Assembly (NCBI GenBank): GCA_025200525.1
Contig: CM045768.1
Span: forward strand, 50,972,925 to 51,036,924
Source of the DNA: Camellia lanceoleosa
Lineage: Eukaryota; Streptophyta; Magnoliopsida; Ericales; Theaceae
Length of the DNA stretch: 64,000 bases
Reading direction: 5' to 3'
A program made the translations under genes and the position numbers. The notes below the pieces were generated by a model. That model saw only the letters and a list, made by a program, of their open reading frames with translations. It was not told the DNA's origin and searched no databases. Position 1 is the stretch's first letter; each line of letters opens with the position of its first letter. Below are positions 1 through 12,382 of this stretch, in pieces.

Positions 1-2437
1 GCCAAAGAGGCCGAGTTACACAAATCAATATGGATGAAATGCACAAAAACACATAAATGCCTTAACCTCTATCATGCATGATCAAGAGGGTCGGCGATCG
101 AGAATTGAGGCACGTTTCATCACTTCAAGTATGAAACGTCCCTCGTTCCTCGTACTTGGCTTAACACCCAAACCAAACACAATGCAATGCATACACAACT
201 TAACAAAGCTAATGGCATGCAAACAATGCAATGCAACCTAAACATGTAAATAACATGGCATGCAACAAGTATGCAACAATGTTATGTAATGCAACTAGCA
301 TGCAACAACATGCAAAATGGACTTGAACTAAAATGGACAGATCTCAATCATGCCCAAATCAGTGGCCAAAACACCAAAACTAAGGCACCAAAAGGCAAAA
401 CATGCATGCACACATATTGGTCCACAAGCTAGGCAACAAGAACACAACCCTTAGAGGCACTCAAAGGGTGACAAAAGTGGAAGTGTAACAACACTATAAG
501 CTCTGAAATTAAGTATGGAATGATGCCAAATCGACCAAGCAAAACGAGTATGGCATGCAAGAAAGCTCAAAGCTTGAAACTAGCATAGGAACTTGTACCA
601 AAGCCACATGAATCAAACCCCAAAGGGCCAAGGACAACCAAAATAGTCCTAGATCATGCCAAAATGAGTCTAAAACATGCATGGGCCAAAGCTAAAACAA
701 GCCAACATAAAGGGCATAAGGCATGATGCATGCAAGGCCAATAAAGAGGGTTACACCACACCTACCAAGACCAAGTATGGCATGACTTAACCAATAAAAA
801 TCAAAGTTATGGCATGTCAAAATAAGCCTAAAAACCCACTGAGATGGCATCCCAAAAGCTTAAGCAATAAGACATGCATAATGGCTCATGTTCAAGGTTT
901 AAAACACAAACCTCCCAATGCATAGAAAATGTGACAAATGTGAGTGCATGACCACACTACATAGACTGAAATCACATATGAAATGATGCCAAATCATGAA
1001 AATGGTCTAAGCAATGCATGCTAGTGACTTGGACACTCAAAGCTAACAAGCTAGAATGCACTATGGCTATACAAAGCAACACATGCATGACTAAAACAAC
1101 ATCAAACAGAGCTCAAGCATGGTAAAACATGAGGGAAAACTTCTTTGAGTTGAGCCAAAACATGCAAGAATGATGATCCAAACACAAGATGCATGTTAAG
1201 GCAATAGAGAGGATTGCACTACAAGTGCATGGTGCATGCAAGGGGCTATCAAACCAACCTTAGATAGAGATATATCATGCTGAAATAAGGTCTAACACAT
1301 GCTAAGATGGAGCCAAAACAAGCTTAACCAACATGTTACTTTTATGAGCCATCAATGCAAGCATATGAGACATAAGGAGAGGGGATGACCCTCTCCTGTT
1401 TGGGACCTTAAAACACCATTTCCACCACTAAAAATCCTCTAAATTTTAGTGGTGAGAAGGCCAAAACAAGGTGGTCCCAAAAGCTTAAAAGGGAGGCACA
1501 AGAACAAGACCAAACAAGGCCTAAGAGGGGGTAGACAACCCCCAACACAAAAGTGACCTTAAACAAATATTACAACCATGAAAAATCAGAACTTTTTACA
1601 ATAGAAAGTAAAGCTTAAATCAGTATGCAAATATGTCCAAAAGCTTAAACCAAAACAAGGGTTTAAAGGCTAGTTGACTCACTTTTGAAGAACACCTTCA
1701 AGAACACAACTCCAACACTTTTTTTTGACCAAAACCAATCCAAAAACACTAACACCAGCTCCTAAGTACCTCAGCAACAAAAGGATGGTGTTCTAGTAGG
1801 TTCTTTAGTGCAAAAGTATGAAGAAAATACACTTTTGAGCACAAACTAGGGTAAATATAGAGAGAGAGAGGTAAAATATAGAGAGAGAGTGATATATGTT
1901 TTGTATATCAACTTTTCAGAACCTCTGGAAAAGGAGAGGGGTCTCTTCTCTTATAGAAATTCAATTCTTAAGCTTGTTGAACAAGCTTGAGTCTTGATTC
2001 AATTCCTCCATACACGTGTATGGAGGATGAGATCTGTGCTTACCAGCTGTCACAGTGGCACAAAAATATCTACAAAAGCAGGTGAAAAGGTCTCGGCCAA
2101 GAAATATGGCCGATCGACCAAAAAGAGTGCCGATCGACCAAACAGAGTGTCGATCGACCACCACTTATGGCCAATGGCAAGAAAACAAGGCCGATGGCAC
2201 AAGGCCTTAGTCGATGGGTTATAGGAATGGACAATAAGCCACCCTCTTCCCTCAGAAGCAAAAACCACAAGTCCTTGGTCCACAACCAAGCACAAAACAA
2301 ACAAGTTGAGAGATCCTAAGGCAAATCGCGCAGCCAAGACCTTTGGGAACTCAAAACAAACACGAACATGGATGATCATCGAGTGTTCAAATGATGACGT
2401 CCAAGTCTTGAGGACGGTCAAAAATGGGGTGTCTACA
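1..2437 (-). mobile_element. LTR fragment of a Ty3/gypsy-like element, truncated by window edge
   Basis: Read on the minus strand, this piece begins TGTAGACACCCCATTTTTGA, the same terminus as the solo LTR at 5220-8541. The two share further blocks: the GGAGAGGGGATGACC area near 1377 resembles 7637 onward, and both contain GA-rich leaders. It holds no convincing coding frame. The other end lies outside the window, so solo LTR versus part of a full element cannot be decided. The short reading frames near 2000-2420 are translations of repeats. Confidence 0.6.
2096..2225. repeat. Degenerate GATCGACC minisatellite inside the LTR
   Basis: Units of about 20 bases built on GCCGATCGACCA recur four to five times with drift (for example near 2110, 2130 and 2150). 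The neighbouring GGCCGATGGCAC unit looks like a decayed form. It explains the overlapping short open frames here on both strands. Confidence 0.6.
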
Positions 2438-2620
2438 GATGACAGTTACCTCGGCCAAAGCAAGTTAGTAGGTTTGACCAACAAAATTTTTGTGCTCTTT
2501 GGCTGGGATGACAGTTACCTCGGCTAAAGTGGATTGGCAGGTTTGACCAATAAGTTTTTTGGATTCTTCAGCCAAGATGCGTATCTTGGCCAAAGAAGGT
2601 CGGCAGGATCAGATAAGGCC
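2438..2620. repeat. 69-bp tandem repeat, about 2.6 units
   Basis: GATGACAGTTACCTCGGC starts at 2438 and again at 2507, and a diverged third unit (GATGCGTATCTTGGCC) starts at 2576, giving a period of 69. Each unit continues with a TTTGACCAA block. It lies at the left end of the LTR-like segment. Confidence 0.75.
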
Positions 2621-3803
2621 AAGCTAATTAGTTTGGCTAGACATGCAGTGGGAATGATGCAAAACATTGAAAAAGAAACACAGTAACCGCAGCAAGAGAT
2701 CAAAAATTTTCATTAATTGGAAGATGATTACAAAAGGTGGGACATATATCCTGGTTACACAGAAAGAACGACTCACCGTATGATTACAAACTCGAAGGGT
2801 ATATACGTTGAAGGCAAAAAGGCGAGACTATTCAAATTTTTGGCATGACAGCTGTAACAGGAGAACAGGGCTAATAAGGGCATGCCACATGTTAGATTAG
2901 TGGAAAGACATGCTGAGCTACTGACAAGACTTATTGAAACCGAACAAGTTTTCTAGCACGGCAGAGTCGGACGTTCTTAGCTCAACTGGAGGAAAATAAT
3001 CCTAATCATGCTACGCAGATGGAATTAAAGGGCAATTGAGAGGGTAATTTATGCATAAATTGGGCCGAGCTAAGTAAATCCGTTGGAATGGAGCGAGATA
3101 GATATAGTCTTGGGCCGAGCCACAGACCGAGGTAATTATCTCGGTAGCCTTGGTTCTTGGTCATATTGGTTCGGTCAAAGGTGGGCTATGAGTGGCCTGG
3201 TCTAGCGGTCATAGACCGAGGTATCTGTGGGAATCGAATCGAGCTAAAAGATAGCTCGAGAAGAGGTCATTCCAAAGACTAGGTTGACTAAATTGACTTA
3301 ATTAGCACCGAGCTGTGTAAGCACGGTTATGTCTTATGCTAGCCAGAGTAAGAGTTGCAACTATCTCACTTAGACAAGCAGTGAGTAAGGAGTTATCAGA
3401 ATATGCATTATCCTTGGGAATGTAATTCCTAGGAGGACTCTGCTAAGGAGAGTAGAGTCCTACTAGGATTATGCAAACCATCTCACTTGGTTGGTAGTGA
3501 GTAGGGTGTGTGATTCCTAGGAGGACTCTTATAAGAAGAGTTGGAATCCTACTAGGATTGTGCTAGGCAGAGTCTATAAAAGCTCATAGCAGGACCTATG
3601 TACAAGTATCCCAATTCTTACACTAGAATACACAGAGCTTATTGTCTATTGTCTAGTTACTAACTTAGGCATCGGAGGGATTTCCGGCACACACCCGCCG
3701 GTTAGCTCACGTTTGTGTTTTCAGGTGGCAAAGCAACGTTGTTTGGAGGAGTGCAAACTTGATCAATAAGATTATACAAGAAGATTATTTCGTGCTCGTA
3801 CAT
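2438..3803 (+). mobile_element. Probable solo LTR or LTR-like segment, plus orientation
   Basis: This stretch has the anatomy of a plant Ty3/gypsy LTR. A TATA box (TATAAAA at 3575) is followed by a leader containing GGATTTCCGGCACACACC and a pyrimidine-rich GTTTGTGTTTTCAGG. A CA terminus lies near 3803, directly before copy 1 of the duplicated unit begins. Paired blocks built on ATTCCTAGGAGGACTC occur at about 3425 and 3510. A clear TG start and target-site duplication could not be assigned, so both boundaries are approximate. Confidence 0.45.
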
Positions 3804-4343
3804 ACCTGATAAGAGAACACCTCATCTACTGAGTCAACCCTTTATGCATTTGGAGTAAAAAATAGAACAAATTTAGTTGAAAGAGAGGAAGAGTTTTATG
3901 AGGTTTTGGATTCATTTGGATGGACTTTGAGTTGAAATTGTGTTTTTAACGAAGAAAGATAGTTGGAGCTTGGAATTGAGGTTTGGTATTATTTGGAGTT
4001 ATAATTTATAGTAGAAAGGGTTATGAAACTATTGAAAACATCATTAGGAATAGAGGTTTACATTGTCACATTGTTGATGTCACTCTTTGGCTTTGTTTGT
4101 TTACCAGATATGGGTGTGAGACTAGATATAATATGAGATGAGTCTCATATATTTTTTTGTCTCCCTATATCCCATAATTGGTTGATCCGAATATAGAGAA
4201 TTCGAATAGTATATGATGCAAAAAGGGGATATGCAATACCGCCCTCTATGGTATTGTATATCCCACACTGTCGGATATAGCTCATCTTTCATCCAAAAGT
4301 AAAAAATAATCACTCTCCTCTTATCCCATCTTATATCTTATCT

Positions 4344-4562
4344 CGATTGGGAACATGCTATTTTAATAACTTTTTGGCTAAAATATGAGATAAAAAAACT
4401 AGTATGTTTAGAATGACTTTTTTATTTTTTACAAAAAGATGTGCAAAAAATAGAGAGAAAATGGAATATTTGATTTTTTGGTATAAGTTATAGACTTTTT
4501 GATTTTTTTTTAGTAACTTTTTGGCTTTTAAGCTAAAACACTCGCATGCCAAACAAGGCCTT
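4344..4562. mobile_element. Tourist-like MITE, left end eroded
   Basis: Copy 2 of the duplication lacks this block (around 21870). The right terminus GCCAAACAAGGCC followed by TTA is the reverse complement of the GGCCTTGTTTGGC terminus of the element at 21103-21351. The left terminus has lost its outer bases. The internal AACTTTTTGGCTTTTAAGC motif is typical of the family. Confidence 0.65.
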
Positions 4563-5219
4563 AACCAAACATAATATAAGTAATCCCATAGTATATATAA
4601 TCCATGTCATATCTTACAACATATTATATTCTATTTTTATCCTTAGGTATTACATATCCTCATAAAACCCTTATATTCAATCCGAACAATCAAACAGGGC
4701 CTTTTGGTAGATAATTTGAGTAATTTACTAGGTTTTGAATGTGTTTGGGAAATTTGGGTATGAGAATGCCAATTAAGAAGATTTTCTTGATTATAATTTA
4801 ACAACTAATCAATTGAATTTTGGATCAAGTGTTAGAGTTTGTCATTATCAATTGCGGCCTTTTAGTCAAGTACTAGATGATGACTGAAGGAAGAAAATGT
4901 TGGATAGGATCTGATTTTAACTTAATAGGTGACTGTTATATATAAAAAAAAAAATGTATAAAAATATATAAATATAATTGAAGATTGTTTTGGCAACATA
5001 CTATTTTAGTAAAAAAAAAATTAAAAATATACTATAAAGATTAATTATTTTTCTATTTTTTACACATTTTTTTTTTATAAAAAAATTCAATATATATAAT
5101 AAAAAAGAAGAAGAAGTAACTTTCCAAAACAACTATGAGAATAGTTATAAAAAAATGCATTGAAATACATTGATTAACATTATATTTTCCATAATGACAA
5201 CTCGTAATATTGTTGTTAG

Positions 5220-8200
5220 TGTTGCTCGACTTTTCGTGCCCTCTTTCGGAAGACGAATAAGCCCTACAGTATCGGACTCTTGCGATTCTGAATTTGATCT
5301 CACAAGTGCAATGTGAAATAGATAAACACCAAAGAGCCCAAATCTGGCAAATCTTTTGGAAAATTGATTTTGAATTAAATTACCAAAAATAGATTGCTTT
5401 GCCAGATACAGAGTCGCTACCTAAATATTTTGGGAAATTTAGGAAACTCATGACTCGTGCCAAAGGCCACGTGTTCGTCATCGCCAACATTTTCTCGACT
5501 CAGGAACTTAGGTACGAGAGGGGAAGGTCATGAATTGAGCACCCACCTTGCCCGATTAAAAGATCGGCCTCTACTAATCATGATGTGAATCTTATTTACC
5601 TTATATGCTCTTGTTCCGATTATTTGCCTAGCATTACTCTGTGATGCACACACACACAAGTATAGACTAGCTTGCAAAACTTGGAACACTAGATTTCAAG
5701 TTTATTTTTGAAAATTGTTTGCGAATGTGCCACTTGAAAAAGTGGGCCCAAATGTACATCAATTAAACTATCCCAATTTAAGCGACTAGCCTTCATCCAT
5801 AAGCATTCAAACAGTTTATCATTTAAGCACTTAGTCTCATGGTAATCATGCTTGTCATGGCAATAACCACACACATGTAATATGCTAAAGCAATGAATGC
5901 TCACTTAGTACTCCAAGCCAAAAAGATGAAAGAGTTAAGAAAAATACATTATCCTAACTATGCAATGTGACTAATGCAATGTATGCGATATGCAATTACT
6001 AAGCTCGGCTACTAATACGGCATATGAATCAATTCAAAGCATGCGATCTAAGCACGTATTTAAAGAAGCGTTAAACTAACAATGCAAGTTAGCATAATGA
6101 ACCGAGCTCAATGCATGCAAGACAAGCGGATGCAAACATGAAATATGCTAAAATAAACATGATACCCTAAACTAACCATCATAAGCAGGTAAATAAAAGG
6201 GAGAAAGACGTGGGGTTAGAAGACATAGACATTATTACAAGTTTGCGCCCTCACACAGGAGGGTCCGAATAAACTAACTAGCTAAGTTAATTACTATGAA
6301 TTAACTAACTATTACAAAACAAATTAAACTATGCTAGCTTAATTATTATAACAACAAAGTAAATAACTAGTCTAGAAATAATTTAAAACACCAAACTAGC
6401 TAAATATTTACAAGAAAAAATTAACTAGCTACAACTAATTGATTACAACAAATAACTAAGCTAAGTAAGTAGATTAAACAGCCCCAGGAAGCGAGGAGTG
6501 CTCATGCATGCGCGCGGATTTCCACCCGAAAAAGCCACTGTTCTGCTGCCAGATGCCTCTGTTGCACAGTAAAACACTTAAACTATTTTTCACCTCAAAA
6601 CCAACTCTATTTTGTTTCAAAAGGGCACTGCTCAAATTGATAAAAGTGGCCGACAGGCCAGAAGTGGCGGCCTGCTGACCACAAATGATGGTCTGCCATC
6701 TAGAAATGGTGGCCTACTGGCCACAAAATCCTAGTTCCTCCTACTGCAATAGAGAGCAAACAGAGCACAACCAAGGTATTTTTAAGGGTTATTTGCACAA
6801 CTTATCCCTCCTTATCATCAATCAGCTCAAAGGAGTGCTAAATTTGATTCACAAACCATCAATGGATACAATTTCATTGCATGATGGCCTATGAACCAAA
6901 TGGTACAATTTCAATAAATGCAACAAATAAAAACTCTCAAGCCCCCTCCCTATTATGAATTGATCAAGGGAAGTGGTTGATATTGACTCTTAAACCGTTT
7001 ACATCACTAACAAGTATGAAATGATTCAAGACTCAAGGGTTCAATTAACGTCCGATTGAACCCTAACCAAGTTATTATCTTGCATCATTTTTAGTCCTCA
7101 TTTTATTACTCCATTTTAATTACCAACCATTCCTTAGTAAATTAAGTCCAAAGATGAGCTTTAAGTCCTCTAATGGAAAGAAGCATCAAACCAAGAGTTG
7201 TTTTAAGCATGAGAGAAGTGTCATACCGTTGGTAATGAACCCCTAAAGGGATTAAACCATTAAGCACAAGACCTTAATCTCATGCTTTGAACGAACAACT
7301 AGTTTGAACTAACTTTCAAAGCAAAGCAAAGCAAAGCAAAGCAAAAGCCAATAAATGAGGGAAGTTGCAGAAGTGATTAGAGGTGAAAACAAGTATGGAA
7401 AGCTATAAATAAATGCTATTAACTCAAATAGGTTGGTGGCTAAAGCCTAGACCACCAAGCCTATGAGGAAAATTACACTACAAGCATGCAATACAAGGCT
7501 CAAATGCAATGAACCACTAAAAATAGTCCTAAAACGGTGCTAAATCAGTCCTAAAATATGCTGGAATTAGGACAAAAAAAGTTAGAACAATAAGCTAAAA
7601 CGTGGAGCTATGTAAGCTAGTAAAGAAAGCATAAGGAGGGGAAACTATCCCTTCCATTTTTGAGACTTCAAAACAACATTTTAGCCACTAAAAAAACTTT
7701 GAAAATCAGTGTTTAAAGGCTCAAAAAAAAAAGTAGTGTAAATGTGGGAAACACAAGGGTAAAGGTTAGAGAAGCAAGGTGGAAATAAATGTGAACCACC
7801 CCTCTACCCTTTAAGGCCTTAAACCACAAATTTCAGCCCAAAATTACAGAGTTTATACAGTCCAACAACAGTAGAAAAAGAAGCAAACAAAGCAAAGAAA
7901 CAAGCCAAGCCTTATACTTCTTGAAGATGAGAACACTTCTAAGCAACAATTCAACACATACACACCCTCAAGAGCTCAAAGTAGGCTCAAAAGTACCTCA
8001 ACTCAAAGATGGCAAGGTTTGTTTTAGAGTGTATAGGCAAAGGCTCAAGAAATTTGCAAGAGAGAGAGAGAATTGTAGAGAGAGAAAATATTTTGCTCCA
8101 AAATTTTCCAACCTTGAAAGCAAGAGGGGAGGTCCTCTATATATAGACAAATATCAAACTCCCTCAGAAATATCAATACATACACGTGTAAGCAAATGCA

Positions 8201-8541
8201 TGCATCTATGACAATAGTTGGCACAGTTGGAAAAAATATTTGCCAAAACACACTTGTGGACGACAGGCCACTAATTTTGGCCGGCAGGCCACACAAGTGT
8301 CCGGCAGCCAAGATTAGTGGCCAGCAGCCAACAGTGGTGGCCGGTAGGTCCCAAGGTTTTCAGGCTTGAAGAACTATGGTTGTGGCCCAAAACAAGGCAA
8401 GAGGTATATAGGGTTTGAAGGCTCAAAGCTGTGGCATTCTGCTGAGGACTTCGAGCACTTGATAAGCATATACACATTCATCATTGGTGTACAAGTGGTG
8501 ACGTCCAAGTCGTAAGGGCGGTCAAAAATGGGGTGTCTACA
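5220..8541 (-). mobile_element. Solo LTR (3322 bp) with 5-bp target duplication GTTAG
   Basis: The block starts TGTTGCTCGAC and ends GGGGTGTCTACA, and is flanked by GTTAG at 5215-5219 and 8542-8546. The empty site with a single GTTAG survives at 22510-22514 in copy 2. The terminal sequence does not recur internally, so this is one LTR left by recombination, not a whole element. A TATA motif on the minus strand (complement of CTCTATATATAGAC near 8139) and the shared TGTAGACACC start with the LTR at 1-2437 indicate minus orientation. It contains an AAAGC pentamer run near 7318 and GGCCGGCAGGCCAC-type repeats near 6650 and 8260. No coding. Confidence 0.88.
7316..7347. repeat. AAAGC pentanucleotide microsatellite
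   Basis: Six consecutive AAAGC units inside the solo LTR. Confidence 0.85.
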
Positions 8542-8600
8542 GTTAGGATGTGACGTCTTCAAAATTTATTCTTCATGTTGACAAGCCATGATTTTATCAA

Positions 8601-8941
8601 GAAAAATGCTTCAGAGCTCAAAATTCTTGAGGCTTGAGTGGCCTGAATTTAAAATGACGCCGTTTTGATTTTTTTTTTCCTCTATTTTATCTGTCAAACA
8701 AAGGGAGTGAGGAAGAGAGAAAGAGAGAGAAAGAGAGGAGAGGGAAGGGGAGCAGATCTTCTCACATCGTCGTCGTCGCCTCTTCCTCTTACGTTACTAT
8801 TGCGACCACCAGTGTCACCACTACACCACCTCCGTTGTCGCCTTTTCTCTTCTCCTCTTCTCTTTTTCTATATATATATATATATATATATCTGTGTGTG
8901 TGTTTGTGTGTGTGTGTGTGTTTTATGTTGATTTTCCAGAT

Positions 8942-8981
<40 letters not shown>

Positions 8982-9012
8982 CATGGATTTGGCTTTTGAT
9001 TTTTCAGATCTG

Positions 9013-9051
<39 letters not shown>

Positions 9052-9260
9052 TTTGTATTGGTTTTGATTTTTGGGTTTGAATCTCTCTGCTTTATCTCCT
9101 CTCCTCTCCTCCCCTTTCCTTTCCTCTTCTTCTTTCTTCTTCCTTCTTCTTTTGCCAGTCATGGAAAGGAAGAAGAAAAAAAAAAAAATTCCAAAACAAC
9201 GTCGTTTTGGGATTTCAGGCCACTCGAGCCACTAATTTTTTGAGCTACCTAGCGGGACTG
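8601..9260. mobile_element. Mutator-like MITE (660 bp), 9-bp target duplication TTTTATCAA
   Basis: The element is flanked by TTTTATCAA at 8592-8600 and 9261-9269; copy 2 has one TTTATCAA at the equivalent point (about 22562). The ends form long imperfect inverted repeats: the left has GAGTGGCCTGAATTT then ACGCCGTTTT, and the right in reverse complement has GAGTGGCCTGAAATCCC then ACGACGTTGTTTT. The 9-bp duplication and roughly 70-bp inverted ends fit a non-autonomous Mutator-like element. The core (8690-9180) is GA/CT-rich with GTCGTCGTCGCC-type sequence and long microsatellites, and might be captured host leader sequence. No transposase is encoded. Confidence 0.85.
8871..9050. repeat. TA and GT microsatellites in a duplicated cassette
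   Basis: A TA run (8873-8891) is followed by three GT/TG tracts separated by GATTTTCCAGATCT-like spacers (near 8930 and 8998). The tract-plus-spacer unit is thus repeated about every 65 bases. Reading frames here are low-complexity artefacts. Confidence 0.85.
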
Positions 9261-9430
9261 TTTTATCAAAGAGGGCGACTATTAATACTTTATCAATTAT
9301 TTTGAACTATTGATTTTTTATTTTTTTATTATAATAATAATTTTAAATGAAATTATTAAAAAGAATATCAATAATTTTGGGATACCCCATCTTATAAATA
9401 AATCCACACACCCACTATATCATGAGTTAA

Positions 9431-9445
9431 GATTTATAAAAGCAC
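9431..9445 (+). promoter_or_regulatory. TATA-like box, conserved in both duplication copies
   Basis: GATTTATAAAAGCACCC lies 120-130 bases upstream of the ATG at 9568. Copy 2 keeps GATTTATAAGAGCAC at the same position near 22732. The context, with a CA/CT-rich leader following, looks like a plant core promoter. Activity is inferred. Confidence 0.35.
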
Positions 9446-9567
9446 CCACCTCCATTACCACCCATCTATCTTTCCCAAATCTCACCTTCAAAACCTTGAA
9501 AATCCTTTGGCGGAAATATTCCGGCGATAACGGTAGCAACCATTTGATTACCTATACTTCTCCGGCA

Positions 9568-9696
9568 ATGACAATGAGTGGAAGCTTTTCGGGCAACCAC
9601 AACTCCATGAGACAAGAGGAGTATAATAATAAAAGCTCAAAAGAGGTTCATAACTTTGATGATGTTCTTAACTTAAAGGAGATTGGCCTTATAAGA
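9568..9696 (+). other. Possible first coding exon, unrecognised (relic?)
   Basis: An ATG opens a 43-codon frame beginning MTMSGSFSGNHNSM and ending KEIGLIR, directly followed by a good splice donor GTAAGTTTC at 9697. The frame also extends upstream to 9310 without a stop, but that part is low-complexity. Copy 2 (22886-23014) has the same length, frame and donor. However, about 15 of 129 positions differ between copies and most changes alter the amino acid, so there is no sign of protein constraint. No downstream exon or family could be recognised. It may be the remnant of a gene whose promoter and first exon were duplicated. Confidence 0.25.
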
Positions 9697-10118
9697 GTAA
9701 GTTTCTTGAAAAAATGGCAAAAAGAATTAAAACTATTCGTCATTTTTTCGGGACTAAACTCTCGAATATATGACCGAAATTCAAAAACACGAGCCTGAAC
9801 ATTATTTATTTGTTTGGAAACAGGTAATCGAACTTTTATTTTCATAGGTCATGAACAAGTATATAGAGATGAAATAGTAATCACATTCATGGATTTTGTT
9901 AGGGTTTTTGGGGTGTGGGGGTGTGCATTCGATTGAATGGATGAAATGCTTTCATAAGGATAATTTTGGTATTATTTAAGGGGAGAAAATAAATTCTAAG
10001 GGTTTTAGAATTATAAGTGAGAGACCAAAAAAATGAGGGGTTCAAAATAATTGATGAGATACTAATAGCAGCACTCTTATTAAGACCAAATACATTGTAT
10101 ATCTAGATTGAAGGGAAA

Positions 10119-10628
10119 ATGTTGTGCACCATTTTAGTAGGGCATATCATATGCACTTTACTATAAAATGTGTAATTTTAATTTTATCAGAAAATTTTGT
10201 AATATTAATTATAAAATACGTAATCTCGTCACAAATTGATATAATAAAAAATGTCATAACAAAACTATAAACTTTTGCAACATCAACTACAAAATTTTGA
10301 ATATTTTGTTACGTCAATTTGTTGAGAGGTTATGCATTTTGTGATTGATATTACAAATTCTTGTAATAAAGTTAGAGCATTGCTATTCAAGACTAAAAAA
10401 TAGACCTAATTTTCAAACCCAGTGATATGGCAATCAATTAGAATATTAAAAACAATACTTTCTCTCATATCTTCTCAATCATCAACTAATCATATCACTT
10501 ACACATTATTGGATTTAGAAAATGAGTCTAGAATGTGGGCTTGTATATAATTTTTTTTTTATAAAGGTATACATTTTTATGGTAAGGTGCATATAATATA
10601 CACTAAAGGGGTGTACACTATAAGGTTT
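10119..10628. mobile_element. Older TIR element shared by both duplication copies
   Basis: The left end GTGCACCATTTTAGTAGGGC continues to ATATGCACTTTACTATAAAA. The right end read in reverse gives GTGTACACCCCTTTAGTGTA continuing to ATATGCACCTTACCATAAAA. These are roughly 45-bp imperfect inverted repeats. The counterpart in copy 2 is about 23456-23953, so insertion preceded duplication. A smaller block from GAGCATTGCTATTCAAGAC (10376) to about 10545 may be nested in it. No coding. Confidence 0.55.
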
Positions 10629-10978
10629 TAGATTAAAGGGAAACGTATCGATAAATTTGACAAATTTTCTTACTAATTGATGTGATATCTAATTTATTTA
10701 TTTATTTTCATGAAAAAAAGGTTATAATTTTAAAATAAGACTATTGTAATAAAAAATAAAAAAAAGAAGATATTTTAGAAACTTAAACTGAACCAACTTT
10801 AATAATGTAATAGGTGTCGCATTAATAAGTATTGGATTAGTGTAAATAGAGAGAGGTTTATCTTTAGTTCAAATTGGATTAAAGGGTGTTGTTGGGCCTC
10901 TGTGTGTCCATCGTGAAATCTACATCAATGATTTGAAGAGTTCAATCTGTAAGGCTCATTACGTACTTTATCCCTACA

Positions 10979-11106
10979 AAAATTACATTGATCGGATATT
11001 GATAGTCATTTGATCATATCACATTTATGTCAACAAATATTATTTTTTTAAAACCAAATGTGATCTGATCAAGTGACTATTGATATCCGATCAACGTAAT
11101 TTTTTA
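10979..11106. repeat. Inverted repeat (foldback) with about 45-nt arms
   Basis: The left arm containing ATCGGATATTGATAGTCA pairs with the right arm containing TGACTATTGATATCCGAT, around a loop near 11040. The same hairpin is in copy 2 at about 24292-24420, so it predates the duplication. It is probably an old foldback MITE. Confidence 0.7.
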
Positions 11107-12134
11107 GAATGATGAAGTACTCAACAAGCCCTACATATTTGAACAGTTCGAATTATCGATGTGGGCTCTGTAGTAAGTCTACAGAAGCCTAATAACACTC
11201 TCCAATTGATTTTTCCAACTAAAAAGAAATCTCTTCCCAAAAAAAATTACAAAATTTATTAATTTGTATAACATTACTCAAATATAGGTAAACCAACCCC
11301 TTCTTTTAAAATGAAGAAATTATTCAGTGGGCCATGTAACTTTAATCCAACCTTATCACCCCTTTTGGTAGTGGGGTTCATCAGTGGACCTCTTAAGTGC
11401 ACCCTATATATTTTCCTCTACACCCAATTTATGTATGGAAGCTCTTGGGCTTCGTTTGATTTAGTTTTTAAACTGAGTTTTAAATTATACTTTAAAAGAT
11501 AAGTCGTTGAAATAAGTTTTGAAAGTTAAAAATTTATATAGTTATGAGTTTTAAAAATAGTTTTTGAATAATTTGTAATTTTTTTTATTTTTTTAGTTGA
11601 ATAGATGAGTGTGAGAGAAAATTTGATTAACTGATGTGTAAAATATAAGAGAAGGAGAGAGGAGAGAGGAGAGAGGGAAGATGAGAGAAAAAGTAATTGA
11701 TTTATTTATGAATAATAAGAAAAGAGAAAAGGAGAGACGGGAGAGAAAATTGAGTTTTGAGTTGTATTTTAAAAATTAGTTAACCAAACAAACTTTTTAA
11801 TTTTTTTTATTATTCAAATCATGTTTTAAAAATCAAACCAAACACTACCTTGTAGTTTATGAAAATCTTATAAAATGGAGTGGGGAGAGGTTAGTCAATA
11901 GTCTAGTCTTTGGATATAATCAAGTGATGTCTCAAAGTTGGGATTGATAAAAGGAGTAGGATCCATGATTTTGTGTTGTAACATGAAAAACCAATAAGAG
12001 ACAATTAGTGACTAGCTGGTGGTAGGGATAGTGATGCCAGTAGAGCACCTAATGATTCTACAATGGGTGTAAAGAATATTGTTTTGAGTGTATTTAGCAC
12101 TTCTACACATATGTCTAGGCAAAAATGCTACATA

Positions 12135-12382
12135 GGATTGGTTTGGAAAGTGGATTGGCTTTTTGACTTTTTGACTTTTTTGGCTATTTTAACCTAAGCT
12201 AAAAAGCTTGGTTTGTGAAGGGTTATTTGACTTTTTAACTTTTTGGCTTTTTTAACTTTTTTTTTTTAGAGAAGAGTGTAATGATTATGAGTTGGATGTG
12301 ATGTTTTGTTTGTTGTGACTAAAATAGCCTATTTTGTCTTTTGTGGCTATTTTAGCCACAAACCATCTTGCCAAATGAACCC
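12135..12382. mobile_element. Tourist-like MITE (248 bp), specific to copy 1
   Basis: The ends GGATTGGTTTGGAAAG and CTTGCCAAATGAACCC are imperfect inverted repeats. The 3-bp duplication ATA is at 12132-12134 and 12383-12385. Copy 2 shows the empty site (GCTACATATAATTC near 25567). The core, with repeated GACTTTTTGACTTTTT and TGTGACTAAAATAGCC, matches the element at 36490-36737, which has the same length. Confidence 0.8.

Noticed and set aside
9310..9567. Upstream extension of the 162-codon frame
   Set aside because: Ile/Phe/Asn-rich translation of AT-rich DNA; copy 2 does not keep it and has a stop soon after the donor.
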